Shown here: piece after piece, positions 45,793-54,675 of the stretch | How the letters are laid out: each line of letters starts with the position of its first letter | How positions within the stretch are numbered: the stretch's first letter is position 1 | Assembly (NCBI RefSeq): GCF_037622515.1 | Contig: NZ_JBBJCN010000012.1 | Span: 11,280-75,279 of the forward strand | Length of the DNA: 64,000 bases | Source of the DNA: Paradesertivirga superstes | Lineage (GTDB): Bacteria; Bacteroidota; Bacteroidia; Sphingobacteriales; Sphingobacteriaceae | Direction of reading: 5' to 3' | Notes under the pieces: generated by a model | Seen by the model: only the letters and a program-made list of their open reading frames with translations | Told to the model about the DNA's origin: nothing | The model's database searches: none | Position numbers and translations under genes: made by a program

Positions 45793-45822
45793 ACAAAAAA
45801 AGCCTCTTTATGAGAGGCTTTT
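45793..45822 (-). terminator. Terminator of tRNA-Arg
   Basis: On the minus strand AAAAGCCTCT pairs with AGAGGCTTTT over a 5-nt loop, continuing into a T tract. It lies about 20 bp past the tRNA 3' end. Confidence 0.85.
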
Positions 45823-45843
45823 CCATCTTAATGATGTTTTTTG

Positions 45844-45915
45844 TGTACCCAGAGGGATTCGAACCCACATCAGCAGAACCGGAATCTGCAATTCTATCCA
45901 TTGAACTATGGGTAC
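45844..45915 (-). tRNA. tRNA-Arg (CCG anticodon)
   Basis: A 72-nt cloverleaf on the minus strand: acceptor GTACCCA pairs fully with TGGGTAC, with A as discriminator; the anticodon arm is GCAGA-TTCCGGT-TCTGC, giving CCG; the T loop is TTCGAAT. The T stem has one T.T mismatch. CCA is not encoded. It decodes CGG. Confidence 0.92.
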
Positions 45916-45934
45916 TCTTACTTTTAATATTCGC

Positions 45935-45965
45935 CAAATATACTTATTCGACTTATAGGTGGCAA
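45935..45965 (-). promoter_or_regulatory. Predicted promoter of tRNA-Arg
   Basis: On the minus strand TTG (45965-45963), a 20-bp spacer, then TATATTTG (45942-45935), an exact match to TAnnTTTG, about 20 bp before the tRNA. It overlaps the 3' end of ychF by no more than the gap allows; the ychF stop is at 45970. Confidence 0.65.
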
Positions 45966-45969
45966 TAGC

Positions 45970-47070
45970 TTAAACATTAAACCTGAAGTGCATGATGTCG
46001 CCATCTTCCACCACATAGGTTTTTCCTTCTACGCTCAGCTTCCCATTTTCTTTACATGCTGCTTCAGAACCATATTTTACAAAGTCATCAAATTTAATGA
46101 CCTCTGCCCGGATAAAACCTTTCTCAAAATCCGAATGAATAACACCTGCAGCTTGTGGGGCGGTAAACCCTTTTGTAATCGTCCATGCTCGTACTTCCTG
46201 AACACCAGCAGTGAAATACGTGTATAAATCCAATAAAGTATAAGCGGAACGGATTAAACGGCTAACACCGGATTCATGCAAGCCTAAATCATTTAAAAAC
46301 ATCTCCCGTTCTTCAAAACTTTCCAGCTCGGCAATTTCTGATTCGATTTTTGCAGATATGACTAATACTTCAGCGTTTTCTTCTTTTACAGATTCTTTTA
46401 CACGTTCAACATAAGCGTTTCCGGTAATAACCGATCCCTCTTCAACATTACACACATACATTACCGGTTTCTGTGTTAAGAGCCATAAATCGGCAAGATA
46501 TTCTTTGTCTTCTTCGCTAAGCGGGGCTGTACGAACAGACTTTCCGGATTCAAGGTGAGCTTTTACAATCGTGCAAACATCGAAAGCCTTTTTCGCTTCT
46601 TTATCGCCACCAGTTCTGGCCATCTTTTCAACTTTTTGAATCTTTTTTGTTACCGCATCAAGATCCTTCAGCTGAAGTTCTGTATCAATTATTTCTTTAT
46701 CTCTGATCGGATCAACTGAACCGTCCACGTGCACCACATTGCCATCGTCAAAGCATCTTAGAACATGGATTATTGCATTTGTAGCACGAATGTTGCCTAA
46801 AAACTGGTTTCCTAATCCCTCTCCCTTACTAGCACCCTTTACCAATCCGGCTATATCAACAATTTCAATAGTATTGGGAACAATTTTGTTCGGCTTTACC
46901 AATTCCGCGAGCGTAGTTAAGCGGTCATCAGGAACGGTAATTACCCCAACATTTGGTTCTATTGTACAAAAAGGAAAGTTAGCCGCCTGTGCTTTTGCGT
47001 TTGATAAACAGTTAAAAAGGGTAGATTTTCCTACGTTGGGTAAACCAACAATTCCGCATTGTAAAGCCAT
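45970..47070 (-). CDS. ychF: Redox-regulated ATPase YchF (OLA1 family)
   Basis: A 366-residue Obg-family P-loop protein that binds ATP rather than GTP and associates with ribosomes. The G1 loop is GLPNVGKSTLFN (about 8-19), G3 is DIAGLVKGASKGEGLGNQFL, and the C-terminal TGS domain carries TFFTAG-like and RAWTITKG segments ahead of GVIHSDFEKGFIRAEV. Length and motifs are complete. Single gene. Confidence 0.95.
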   Translation of the reverse strand: MALQCGIVGLPNVGKSTLFNCLSNAKAQAANFPFCTIEPNVGVITVPDDRLTTLAELVKPNKIVPNTIEIVDIAGLVKGASKGEGLGNQFLGNIRATNAIIHVLRCFDDGNVVHVDGSVDPIRDKEIIDTELQLKDLDAVTKKIQKVEKMARTGGDKEAKKAFDVCTIVKAHLESGKSVRTAPLSEEDKEYLADLWLLTQKPVMYVCNVEEGSVITGNAYVERVKESVKEENAEVLVISAKIESEIAELESFEEREMFLNDLGLHESGVSRLIRSAYTLLDLYTYFTAGVQEVRAWTITKGFTAPQAAGVIHSDFEKGFIRAEVIKFDDFVKYGSEAACKENGKLSVEGKTYVVEDGDIMHFRFNV

Positions 47071-47162
47071 TAAATATTGTTTGTTTGTATGAGCTACGTT
47101 TTATAATTTACGATTTTTTCAGCGGGCGAAATTACGGTTTAATATTCAATACTTTATAGTAC

Positions 47163-47290
47163 AATGGTTAATTAGTCATTAGTTTAAAATTCAGTGGTTA
47201 ATTAGTCATTAGTTTATAGTTAATGGTTAATTAGTCATTAGTTTATGGTTCAATAGTTTATTAGTCATTAGTTTGTAGTTCAATAGTTTA
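47163..47290. repeat. ~30-bp imperfect tandem repeat (about 4.5 units)
   Basis: The unit, roughly GGTTAATTAGTCATTAGTTT plus ~10 variable bases, starts near 47165, 47195, 47224, 47254 and 47284, spaced 29-30 bp. Later units drift (AATAGTTTATTAGTC). It fills the 318-bp gap between agmatinase and ychF, which holds no gene. Confidence 0.8.
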
Positions 47291-47388
47291 TTTTTTAATA
47301 TTGAGACTGTCTGTACCTTAGGACCTTATTTTAAGCTGATATTAACCTTCCTGCCCTTTTACCTTTCACCTTTCCCCTTTTACCTCCC

Positions 47389-48270
47389 TCACACAAACTT
47401 ATATCCAATCAACTTATATACTAATTTAGCCAGGGTATATTCAGAAAGGATAGAACCTTCTATCGGAGCGCATTCAACCACGTCAAACCCCACTACATTG
47501 CGTTCCTTAAATACTTTCTTTAAAAAATCGAGAGTTTCTGTCCATAATAATCCATTGGGTTCTGCTGTCCCAACAGCTGGCATTATAGACGGATCAAAAC
47601 CGTCGGCGTCAATTGTAATGTAAACATCATTGCCCATCGGGGCGATGAGCTCTTCCATCCAGAACGGATTGCTTCTTATCTGATGGGCATAGAAGGTATG
47701 TATATTGTCGGAGTCTTTAATTAGCTGAGCTTCTTCTATAGATTGGGCACGTATACCCGCCTGGCATATCTGTAAGCCCATTTCATGTATCCTGGCCATA
47801 ACAGATGCATGGGAATATTTATTGTTGTTGTAACTATCTCTTAGATCAGAATGGGCATCCAACTGCAAAACCGTAAGGTTTGGGAATTTTTTAGCAAAGG
47901 CTCTGACAAATCCATAGGTTACAGTATGCTCAGCTCCGAGAGAAACCACAAACTTATCATCGTCTAAAATTTTTTCCGTTTGTTGCTGAATGAGTGAAAT
48001 AGCATCCTCATTAAAAATGTCTTTAAAATCGATAGGAGCCAATGTTCCAATTCCTACTTTAGCTACTATTTCTGTATCAAGTTCTTCATCATAACATTCT
48101 ACAAACTGAGAGGCTTTGATGATTGCTTCCGGGCCTTTGGCAGACCCCTGCAGATAGGATGAAGTATATTCGTAGGGTACCTGTTGTATAATAACTTTGC
48201 TGCCGTGGTAAGCATAATCAGATTCATCGGGCAGGCCAAGGAAGTTCTTATCTTGTGCTAGAGTCACCAT
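47389..48270 (-). CDS. speB: Agmatinase (ureohydrolase family)
   Basis: A 293-residue Mn-dependent ureohydrolase that turns agmatine into putrescine and urea. Metal ligands are H115 (GAEHTVTYG), D138/H140/D142 (DAHSDLRD) and D221/D223 (DADGFDPS). The call of agmatinase over arginase or formimidoylglutamase rests on overall length and on the usual polyamine context in Bacteroidota; the arginine decarboxylase gene is not in the window. 130 bp separate it from the next minus-strand gene. Confidence 0.85.
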   Translation of the reverse strand: MVTLAQDKNFLGLPDESDYAYHGSKVIIQQVPYEYTSSYLQGSAKGPEAIIKASQFVECYDEELDTEIVAKVGIGTLAPIDFKDIFNEDAISLIQQQTEKILDDDKFVVSLGAEHTVTYGFVRAFAKKFPNLTVLQLDAHSDLRDSYNNNKYSHASVMARIHEMGLQICQAGIRAQSIEEAQLIKDSDNIHTFYAHQIRSNPFWMEELIAPMGNDVYITIDADGFDPSIMPAVGTAEPNGLLWTETLDFLKKVFKERNVVGFDVVECAPIEGSILSEYTLAKLVYKLIGYKFV

Positions 48271-48346
48271 TGGTTACAGAGTTTTATTGGCAGACAAATA
48301 GAAGGGAGATTGGTTTTAAGAGATTGCCGATCTGGATTTTTTATAC

Positions 48347-48378
48347 AAAAAAAACCATTCCGTATTAGCGGAATGGTT
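48347..48378 (-). terminator. Terminator after the DUF3276 gene
   Basis: On the minus strand AACCATTCCG and CGGAATGGTT form a perfect 10-bp stem over a 6-nt loop, followed by a run of eight T. Confidence 0.9.
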
Positions 48379-48399
48379 CAATATCTTTTTTTAGGGATA

Positions 48400-48729
48400 T
48401 TATATTTCGAAAGAGAAATCGTCAGTAGCTTTAGTAGCTTCAGCTGTATTTTCGCTATACTCGTATCTTTTCTCGATTACTTCCTGATTAGCTTTAATAT
48501 ATTCAACTGTATCTCTTAATCCTTCAGAAAATTTTTCAAAGTCTTCTTTGTACAGGAAAATTTTGTGTTTAACGAAAACGCCATCTTCCAAACGCTTTTT
48601 GCTTTCTGTTACTGTGATGTAGTAATCGTTAGACCGTGTTGCTTTTACGTCGAAAAAGTAAGTGCGCTTTCCGGCACGAACTTTTTTAGAAAAAACCTCT
48701 TCTCTCTCTTTATTGTCAAAATCTCCCAT
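48400..48729 (-). CDS. DUF3276 PUR-alpha-like nucleic-acid-binding protein
   Basis: A 109-residue protein with one PUR repeat: VFSKKVRAGKRTYFFDVKAT, DYYITVTESKKR and HKIFLYKEDFEKFSEGL, then an acidic Ala/Thr-rich tail. Bacterial PUR-domain proteins bind single-stranded DNA or RNA, and the family is near-universal and highly expressed in Bacteroidota. Its strong own terminator makes it a single-gene transcript. Confidence 0.9.
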   Translation of the reverse strand: MGDFDNKEREEVFSKKVRAGKRTYFFDVKATRSNDYYITVTESKKRLEDGVFVKHKIFLYKEDFEKFSEGLRDTVEYIKANQEVIEKRYEYSENTAEATKATDDFSFEI

Positions 48730-48813
48730 TTTTCGTTTTTAAAGTTTAGTCCGGTAAATATAAACTATTAATATTTAAACTTCAAAATACAAAATTATTG
48801 GACAATGGGGGTG

Positions 48814-50604
48814 TCAGACAGGGAATTCCTGTTCTTCGAGTAATTGTTTTTCGTAAAGATCCCTGTAAACACCATTTGCTTCGATAAGCATTTCATGATT
48901 ACCCTGCTCGATGATTTTTCCATCTTCGATAACCAGTATTTTATCAGCGTTTTTAATGGTTGAAACCCTGTGCGCAATAATAATACTCGTTTTTCCTGTC
49001 ATGTTTTTTCCCAGGTTGTTAAGGATTTCTTCTTCTGTTTTTGTGTCAATAGCCGACAGGCAATCATCAAAAATCAATAATTGAGGAGACTTGATAAGGG
49101 CCCTTGCAATAGATACTCGTTGTTTCTGGCCACCAGATAGAGTGATTCCCCGTTCGCCAATCATCGTTTCGAAACCATTTTCAAACTCAGTAATATTATG
49201 ATAAACAGCTGCGTCTTTAGCCGCCTGTTCAACTTTAAGGATTTCGGTCGTGGATTGGCCGAATGCAATATTATTGGCAATCGTATCAGAGAATAAAAAA
49301 ACTTCCTGGGGCACAAAACCGGTCTGACTCCTGTAATCATTCAGGTTGATGCTTTTTAGAGATTTGTTATCAATAAGAATTCTGCCTGAACTGGGGTCAT
49401 ACATGCGCATGAGTAAATTTGCAAGGGTAGATTTCCCCGATCCGGTGCGGCCGATGATTGCAACAAATTCGCCTGGCTTCACTTTAAATGAAATATTCTT
49501 AAGGGCTGTAATACCTGTATCTGGATATGTAAAACTGACATCGTCAAATTCTATGTGTCCTTCCAGCTTAAACTTATCGGTATTAAAGGAAGTAATTTCA
49601 GGCTCCGTATGCAGAAATTCATTGATGCGTTTTTGCGATGCCGCGGCGCGTTGAATTAAGGATGTCACCCATCCCAGGGATGTGACCGGGAAGGTCAGCT
49701 GGTTAACATACACTATAAATTCTGCGATATTTCCGGATGTGATGGTTCCGTTCATCACCTCTATACCACCAATATATACAGTTACAATAGTACTTAAGCC
49801 AACCAGTAAGAGCATGATCGGATAAAATGTTGCCTGCACCTGTACCAATGCCAATGAATCTTTTTTGTAAGCATTACTTTCTGCAGCAAACCTCTCATTG
49901 ATATCTTTCTCCCTTACATAGGCCTTAATTACTCTAATGCCAGAAAAGGTTTCCTGAACAAAACCCGATAACCTGGAGAGGCGCTCCTGTATTTTTTCAC
50001 TCCTGTAATTAATGATGTTGTGAACATAATAGATAGTGAAAGCTAATATTGGCAGAGGAAGCAAGCTGTAAATGGCAAGTTTAAGATTGACACTGATCAT
50101 GGCAATAATTACCAGCAGGAACAATACAATTGTGTTTATGGTATACATAATTGCAGGGCCAACATACATTCTAACCCGGCTGACATCCTCCGTGACCCGG
50201 TTCATTAAATCGCCGGTATTATTTCTGCGGAAGAAACTCATTGAAAGGTTTTGGTAATGCTGGTAGATTTCGTTTTTTAAGTCATATTCAATATGCCGCG
50301 ACATCAGAATAATAGTTTGCCGCATAAAAAATAAAAAGATACCCCTAAGTAAGGCAAGTATTAATACTGTTGTGCCAAAAAGAAGCAGACTATATCCAAA
50401 GATCTGGTATACCAGTTCTTGTCTTTCAAAACCATTAAAGAGCCTGTAGGTACTTATGTTCTCGGTTACCAGATCGAAGGCTATACGGATTACTTTTGCC
50501 GGGAGAACACCGAAAATATTAGAAATGATAACGAAAATAACTCCAGGAATGAGGCGCCAGCGGTATTTATAAAAAAACTTATTCAAATAGGCCAGATCTT
50601 TCAT
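48814..50604 (-). CDS. MsbA-like ABC exporter, fused permease and ATPase
   Basis: A 596-residue half-transporter acting as a dimer: six membrane helices (about 18-320) and an ATPase domain with Walker A GRTGSGKST (385-393), signature LSGGQ (489-493 region) and Walker B LLIFDD (D513). The residue after the Walker B Asp, normally the catalytic Glu, is Asp (D514). This variant is seen in related Bacteroidota transporters. The cargo is unknown; lipids or drugs are typical for this group. Confidence 0.9.
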   Translation of the reverse strand: MKDLAYLNKFFYKYRWRLIPGVIFVIISNIFGVLPAKVIRIAFDLVTENISTYRLFNGFERQELVYQIFGYSLLLFGTTVLILALLRGIFLFFMRQTIILMSRHIEYDLKNEIYQHYQNLSMSFFRRNNTGDLMNRVTEDVSRVRMYVGPAIMYTINTIVLFLLVIIAMISVNLKLAIYSLLPLPILAFTIYYVHNIINYRSEKIQERLSRLSGFVQETFSGIRVIKAYVREKDINERFAAESNAYKKDSLALVQVQATFYPIMLLLVGLSTIVTVYIGGIEVMNGTITSGNIAEFIVYVNQLTFPVTSLGWVTSLIQRAAASQKRINEFLHTEPEITSFNTDKFKLEGHIEFDDVSFTYPDTGITALKNISFKVKPGEFVAIIGRTGSGKSTLANLLMRMYDPSSGRILIDNKSLKSINLNDYRSQTGFVPQEVFLFSDTIANNIAFGQSTTEILKVEQAAKDAAVYHNITEFENGFETMIGERGITLSGGQKQRVSIARALIKSPQLLIFDDCLSAIDTKTEEEILNNLGKNMTGKTSIIIAHRVSTIKNADKILVIEDGKIIEQGNHEMLIEANGVYRDLYEKQLLEEQEFPV

Positions 50605-50765
50605 GCTGTATCCCCGGTATATGTCTAAAGATGTGATCAGCCATAAGAGTATTGTAGATACTCAAATCGCTGTGTCAAATGATAAAAATTAAATCCTGCT
50701 CGTAATGTTATTTGCAAAAGTAGCAATCCTGTAATAGGTTAAGAATATTATAGGGAAATTTTACT

Positions 50766-50773
50766 AGTTTTGC
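50766..50773 (+). promoter_or_regulatory. Possible -7 box before the leucine-type dehydrogenase
   Basis: TAGTTTTG matches TAnnTTTG and lies 21 bp before the ATG. No TTG is found at the usual distance upstream. Confidence 0.35.
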
Positions 50774-50794
50774 AGGAAGATTCGCACCTAAAAC

Positions 50795-51880
50795 ATGGTA
50801 TCAAAAACTTTCAAGGAAGGTTCATTATTTTACGAGGTTAGTAAATGTAAACACCAGCAAGTTGTATTCTGCAACGATGAAGATACCGGCTTAAAAGCAA
50901 TTATAGCTGTTCATGATACCACACTCGGTCCGGCTTTTGGTGGTACCCGGATGTGGGAATATAAAACTGAAGGTGAAGCGCTGAGGGATGTTTTACGTCT
51001 TTCAAGAGCGATGACATATAAAGCGGCTATAAGCGGATTAAATCTCGGAGGAGGTAAAGCCCTGATTATAGGTAACAACAGGACCGATAAATCCGAAGCT
51101 TTAATGCGCAAAATGGGACAGTTCATACGCAACATGAACGGGAGTTTTATTACCGCTGAGGATTTGGGTACAAATAGCCGGGATATGGAATATATCCGTA
51201 TGGAGACCGAACATGTGATTGGGGGAAGCGAGTCTTTTAGCGGTGCAAATGCCTCGCCTTTAACAGCAAAGGGCGTTTTTATGGGGATAAAAGCATGTTT
51301 AAAGGAACTTTACGGAAATGATAGCATAGCCGGAAGATCGGTAGCGGTACAGGGGATTGGCCATGTTGGCGAAAATCTTGTTCATCTGCTGCGTGAAGAG
51401 AATGCCAAGGTGTATGTGAGCGATATTAATGAAGAACGCGTTGGGCAAATAGCAAAGAAATTTGGCGCCGAGGGCATTTCGAATAATAATATTCTGGATC
51501 TGGAATTTGATGTATATTCTCCTTGTGCACTGGGCGGAATAATTAATTCTGCTACCATAGCTAAGATGAAATGTGGTATTATTGCAGGTTCTGCAAATAA
51601 TCAGTTAGCGGATGAAAATCTGCATGGACAAATGCTCCTGGATAAAGGCATTATTTATGCTCCTGACTATTTAATTAATGCCGGCGGAATGATAAGTTCA
51701 TACTCTGAATTATCCGGATACAGCAAAAAAAGAACTTTACAGCTGGCAGAGAACATATACGAAGTAACACGGGGTGTGTTGAAAAAATCAAAATCGGAAA
51801 ATATTCCTACAAATAAAGCAGCAGATAAAATCGCTGAAAAGCGGATCTCAGATATAAAAAAAATTAAAGGATCCTATTAA
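50795..51880 (+). CDS. Glu/Leu/Phe/Val dehydrogenase, leucine dehydrogenase type
   Basis: A 361-residue NAD-dependent amino acid dehydrogenase. TLGPAFGGTRMW, K76 (MTYKAAISG) and K88 (GGGKAL) line the substrate site, TAEDLGTN follows, and VAVQGIGHVGENL is the NAD-binding turn. Length fits leucine dehydrogenases (about 350-365) rather than glutamate dehydrogenases (about 420-450). It would start branched-chain amino acid breakdown, whose acyl-CoA products feed branched fatty acids, plentiful in this phylum; the latter is inference. 33 bp precede nusB. Confidence 0.88.
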   Translation: MVSKTFKEGSLFYEVSKCKHQQVVFCNDEDTGLKAIIAVHDTTLGPAFGGTRMWEYKTEGEALRDVLRLSRAMTYKAAISGLNLGGGKALIIGNNRTDKSEALMRKMGQFIRNMNGSFITAEDLGTNSRDMEYIRMETEHVIGGSESFSGANASPLTAKGVFMGIKACLKELYGNDSIAGRSVAVQGIGHVGENLVHLLREENAKVYVSDINEERVGQIAKKFGAEGISNNNILDLEFDVYSPCALGGIINSATIAKMKCGIIAGSANNQLADENLHGQMLLDKGIIYAPDYLINAGGMISSYSELSGYSKKRTLQLAENIYEVTRGVLKKSKSENIPTNKAADKIAEKRISDIKKIKGSY

Positions 51881-51913
51881 TTAGTTTATTACTATAAAAA
51901 TCGTTCTTATAAC

Positions 51914-52861
51914 ATGTTAAATAGAAGGCAGCTTAGGGTAAAGGTGTTACAAACTTTGTACGCATACCATTTATCCGAGAATAAAGTGGTGAAATCATTT
52001 GAGAAAAAACTCCTTGATAGTGTAGACGATGTATATGAGATGTATATCTGGTTGCTTTCCCTGTTAACTGAAGTGTCTGATTACGTTTTGCGTGACGCTG
52101 ATGAACGAGCAAATAAATATTTACCTTCCGAAACAGATTTAAATACCAATCTGAAACTGAATACCAATAAGTTCATTATCGCTTTAAGAGAAAATGCCGC
52201 CTTTAAAAACGACTTAAAGAAGTATAATGCTTCCTGGAGCTTTGACCCCGAAATTGTAAAATCCATTTTTACAGAATTAAAAGCTTCAGCGCAATATGAA
52301 GCTTATCTGGCTTCCGAAGATGTTTCAATGAGGGCTGAGAAAGATATCATTAAATACATTTTCAAAAAAATAATACTTGTAATTCCTTCTGTCGAACAGT
52401 CTTTTGAAGAAAAATTCATCAACTGGCAGGTAGACCGCCCCGTTTTAGAAGCCATGGTGGCTAAAACCCTGAGCAATTTTCAGAGTGAAAACGGGATGGA
52501 GAATAAGCTGGCGCAAATTAGTCCGGTGTGGGTTGAAGACAGAGATTTTATTGTAAACTTATTTCAAAAGACTATAGCTTTCGACGAGGAGTATCAAAAG
52601 TTAATTTCTGATAAAACGAAGAACTGGGAAGCCGACCGGATTGCAATTATTGATATCCTTTTAATGAAATTAGCCCTTACAGAGCTGATTCATTTTTCCG
52701 GAATTCCAATAAAAGTGTCGATGAATGAATACATTGAGATTGCAAAAGAATTCAGCACCCCTAAAAGTAATTTGTTTATAAATGGTATTTTAGACAAAAT
52801 TTTAGCAGAATTAAAATCATCAGGTAAAATCCGGAAATCCGGCAGAGGATTAATTGAATAA
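51914..52861 (+). CDS. nusB: Transcription antitermination factor NusB, long form
   Basis: A 315-residue protein, about twice the size of the ~140-residue E. coli NusB, as is normal in Bacteroidota. The N terminus (NRRQLRVKVLQTLYAYHLS) and the C-terminal ~110 residues (DRIAIIDILLMKLALTELIHF, KVSMNEYIEIAKEFSTPKSNLFINGILD) carry the NusB fold, with a long helical insert between. It acts in rRNA transcription with NusE on boxA RNA. It leads the run DUF1573, yajC, ybbR, coaE. Confidence 0.92.
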   Translation: MLNRRQLRVKVLQTLYAYHLSENKVVKSFEKKLLDSVDDVYEMYIWLLSLLTEVSDYVLRDADERANKYLPSETDLNTNLKLNTNKFIIALRENAAFKNDLKKYNASWSFDPEIVKSIFTELKASAQYEAYLASEDVSMRAEKDIIKYIFKKIILVIPSVEQSFEEKFINWQVDRPVLEAMVAKTLSNFQSENGMENKLAQISPVWVEDRDFIVNLFQKTIAFDEEYQKLISDKTKNWEADRIAIIDILLMKLALTELIHFSGIPIKVSMNEYIEIAKEFSTPKSNLFINGILDKILAELKSSGKIRKSGRGLIE

Positions 52862-52864
52862 ATA

Positions 52865-53314
52865 ATGAAGAAAACATTGTTAACAATATTAATTGTTTCA
52901 GCTTTCGCAGTTTCTTGCAGCAATCAGGCAGCAACAGAAAGCCAGACAGACAGCGCATCAGTTTCAGCAGATAGTTCTGAAAATGGTGCATCTATTAACT
53001 TTGAGAAAAATAGTTACGATTTTGGTAAGATTAATGAAGGCGATAAGGCAACTCATGAGTTTAAATTTACCAATAATGGTAAATCCCCTTTAATAATATC
53101 AAATGCAACTGCCACGTGTGGATGTACTGTTCCTGAATATCCCAAAGAACCAATAGCTCCGGGGGAAACAGGAGTGATAAAAGTTGTCTTTAATAGTGCA
53201 GGCAAAACAGGGATGCAACATAAAGTTGTTACCCTTACTACAAATGCCAATCCTTCCACTACAGAGCTTTATTTGACCGGAGAAGTTAAAGGCGCTGAAG
53301 ATTTAAAAAAATAA
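52865..53314 (+). CDS. DUF1573 lipoprotein
   Basis: A 149-residue lipoprotein: signal peptide with lipobox ending at C18 (AFAVSC), a Ser/Thr/Asp-rich linker, then a DUF1573 Ig-like domain (NSYDFGKINEGDKATHEFKFTN, ATCGCTVPEYPKEPI, PGETGVIKVVFNS). The CGC of ATCGCT is the typical family motif. It starts 3 bp after nusB. Function unknown; its place next to yajC is conserved in relatives. Confidence 0.9.
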   Translation: MKKTLLTILIVSAFAVSCSNQAATESQTDSASVSADSSENGASINFEKNSYDFGKINEGDKATHEFKFTNNGKSPLIISNATATCGCTVPEYPKEPIAPGETGVIKVVFNSAGKTGMQHKVVTLTTNANPSTTELYLTGEVKGAEDLKK

Positions 53315-53333
53315 ATAATTAAATAGTAAATAA

Positions 53334-53642
53334 ATGATAGCAAATATTTTATTACAAATGGATAGTTCAAGTATAGTAAGTTTTATTCCAATGATTTTAA
53401 TTGTCATTGTGTTTTACTTCTTTATGATCAGGCCGCAAATGAAGAAGGCAAAAGACCAGAAGAAATTTGTTGAAGAGCTTAAAAAGGGCGATAAAGTTGT
53501 TACTACAGCCGGTATCCACGGCAGGATTGCAGATATGAATGATTCTACAATTGTTCTTGAAGTAGAGGGTGGTTCTAAAATCCGTTTTGATAAATCAGCT
53601 ATTTCATTAGATTCGTCTAAACCTGTTGCAAGCAAAGCTTAG
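53334..53642 (+). CDS. yajC: Preprotein translocase accessory subunit YajC
   Basis: A 102-residue Sec-accessory protein: one membrane helix (IVSFIPMILIVIVFYFFMI), then RPQMKKAKDQKKFVEELKKGDKV-type basic region and the VVTTAGIHGRI motif. It assists SecDF and the translocon. A strong terminator follows 19 bp after its stop. Confidence 0.95.
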   Translation: MIANILLQMDSSSIVSFIPMILIVIVFYFFMIRPQMKKAKDQKKFVEELKKGDKVVTTAGIHGRIADMNDSTIVLEVEGGSKIRFDKSAISLDSSKPVASKA

Positions 53643-53660
53643 TTAAAAATTACATGTTTA

Positions 53661-53692
53661 AAAATGCCCCGTCATTTGCCGGGGCATTTTTA
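53661..53692 (+). terminator. Terminator after yajC
   Basis: AAAATGCCCCG and CGGGGCATTTT form a perfect 11-bp stem with an 8-nt loop, continuing into TTTTTATTG. Confidence 0.92.
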
Positions 53693-53730
53693 TTGTTGGA
53701 GATATCGTAATTTAATTACAATTTAGACAA

Positions 53731-54675
53731 ATGCCTATAGTTTCGCTTAACAGGATAGAAAGGAGAAGAATATCAGTTTTTTTAAGCTGTTTGCTTCTTG
53801 CTGTTTTTGCCTGGCTGTTCTTTGCATTGTCGAACAATTATGAGTATAAAATAAATTCTAAGATAAATTTTACAAATCCGCCTTTAAATAAAGCCTATCA
53901 CCCTTTGCAGGATGATACCATTACTTTAAAGATTCAGGGAACAGGCTGGCAATTGCTTTTTTCCAGATTTAAGCTGAACAGTAAAATTGTAGATGTAAGT
54001 TTAAAAGGGCTAAATACAGGAAATTTTGTAACTGTTTCAAGTCAGTTGCGTGATATCAATCTTCAGTTTGAATCCAATCAAAAAGTAGTTTCCGTTTTCC
54101 CGGATACCTTATTTTTTGATTTTACCAAGAGGATAACCAAAAGTGTTCCGGTAAAACTACTGTACAAGTTATCTTTTCAAAAAGCTTTTGGGATATCTGG
54201 TCCGATAAGGCTTGATCCTGAAACTGTAATTATTACGGGCGCTGCCGAAGATTTGGAAAAAATTAATTCATGGAAGACAGATAGTCTTTCGATTAGTGAA
54301 ATCAACAGCTCAATAAACACAAAGGTAAGCTTTCAGAAAGGGGTCAAAAATAATGTAGACGTATTCCCAAAGTTTGTGAAAGTTATTGTTCCGGTGGATG
54401 AGTTTACTGAAAAAATTTTGGAAATACCTATTGAAGTTGTAAACAACCCCGGTAGGGATGTGAAGATCGTTCCTGAAAAAGTGAAAGTAACACTTTTGAC
54501 AGCTTTAAGTAATTATCCTAAAATTGATAGAGAATCGTTTCAGGTAAGCGTTGATTTAGACAAGTGGATGAAAAATAAATACCGCCAGTTGCCACTGCAG
54601 ATCACTCAATTTCCAGCTTATTGCAAGCTGGTAAAAACCGAACCTCAAATCGTAGATTTCTTTGTTAAAGAATAA
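53731..54675 (+). CDS. YbbR-like domain protein
   Basis: A 314-residue protein with an N-terminal membrane anchor (ISVFLSCLLLAVFAWLFFAL) and repeats of the YbbR beta-rich domain outside the membrane (VPVKLLYKLSFQKAF, PETVIITGAAEDLEKI, LEIPIEVVNNPG). In Firmicutes YbbR/CdaR modulates the c-di-AMP cyclase; no cyclase gene is adjacent here, so that role is not shown. Its stop overlaps the coaE start by one base. Confidence 0.88.
   Translation: MPIVSLNRIERRRISVFLSCLLLAVFAWLFFALSNNYEYKINSKINFTNPPLNKAYHPLQDDTITLKIQGTGWQLLFSRFKLNSKIVDVSLKGLNTGNFVTVSSQLRDINLQFESNQKVVSVFPDTLFFDFTKRITKSVPVKLLYKLSFQKAFGISGPIRLDPETVIITGAAEDLEKINSWKTDSLSISEINSSINTKVSFQKGVKNNVDVFPKFVKVIVPVDEFTEKILEIPIEVVNNPGRDVKIVPEKVKVTLLTALSNYPKIDRESFQVSVDLDKWMKNKYRQLPLQITQFPAYCKLVKTEPQIVDFFVKE

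Noticed and set aside
47163..47290. CRISPR array
   Set aside because: The units are contiguous and drift gradually, with no unique spacers of constant length between identical repeats and no cas genes nearby.
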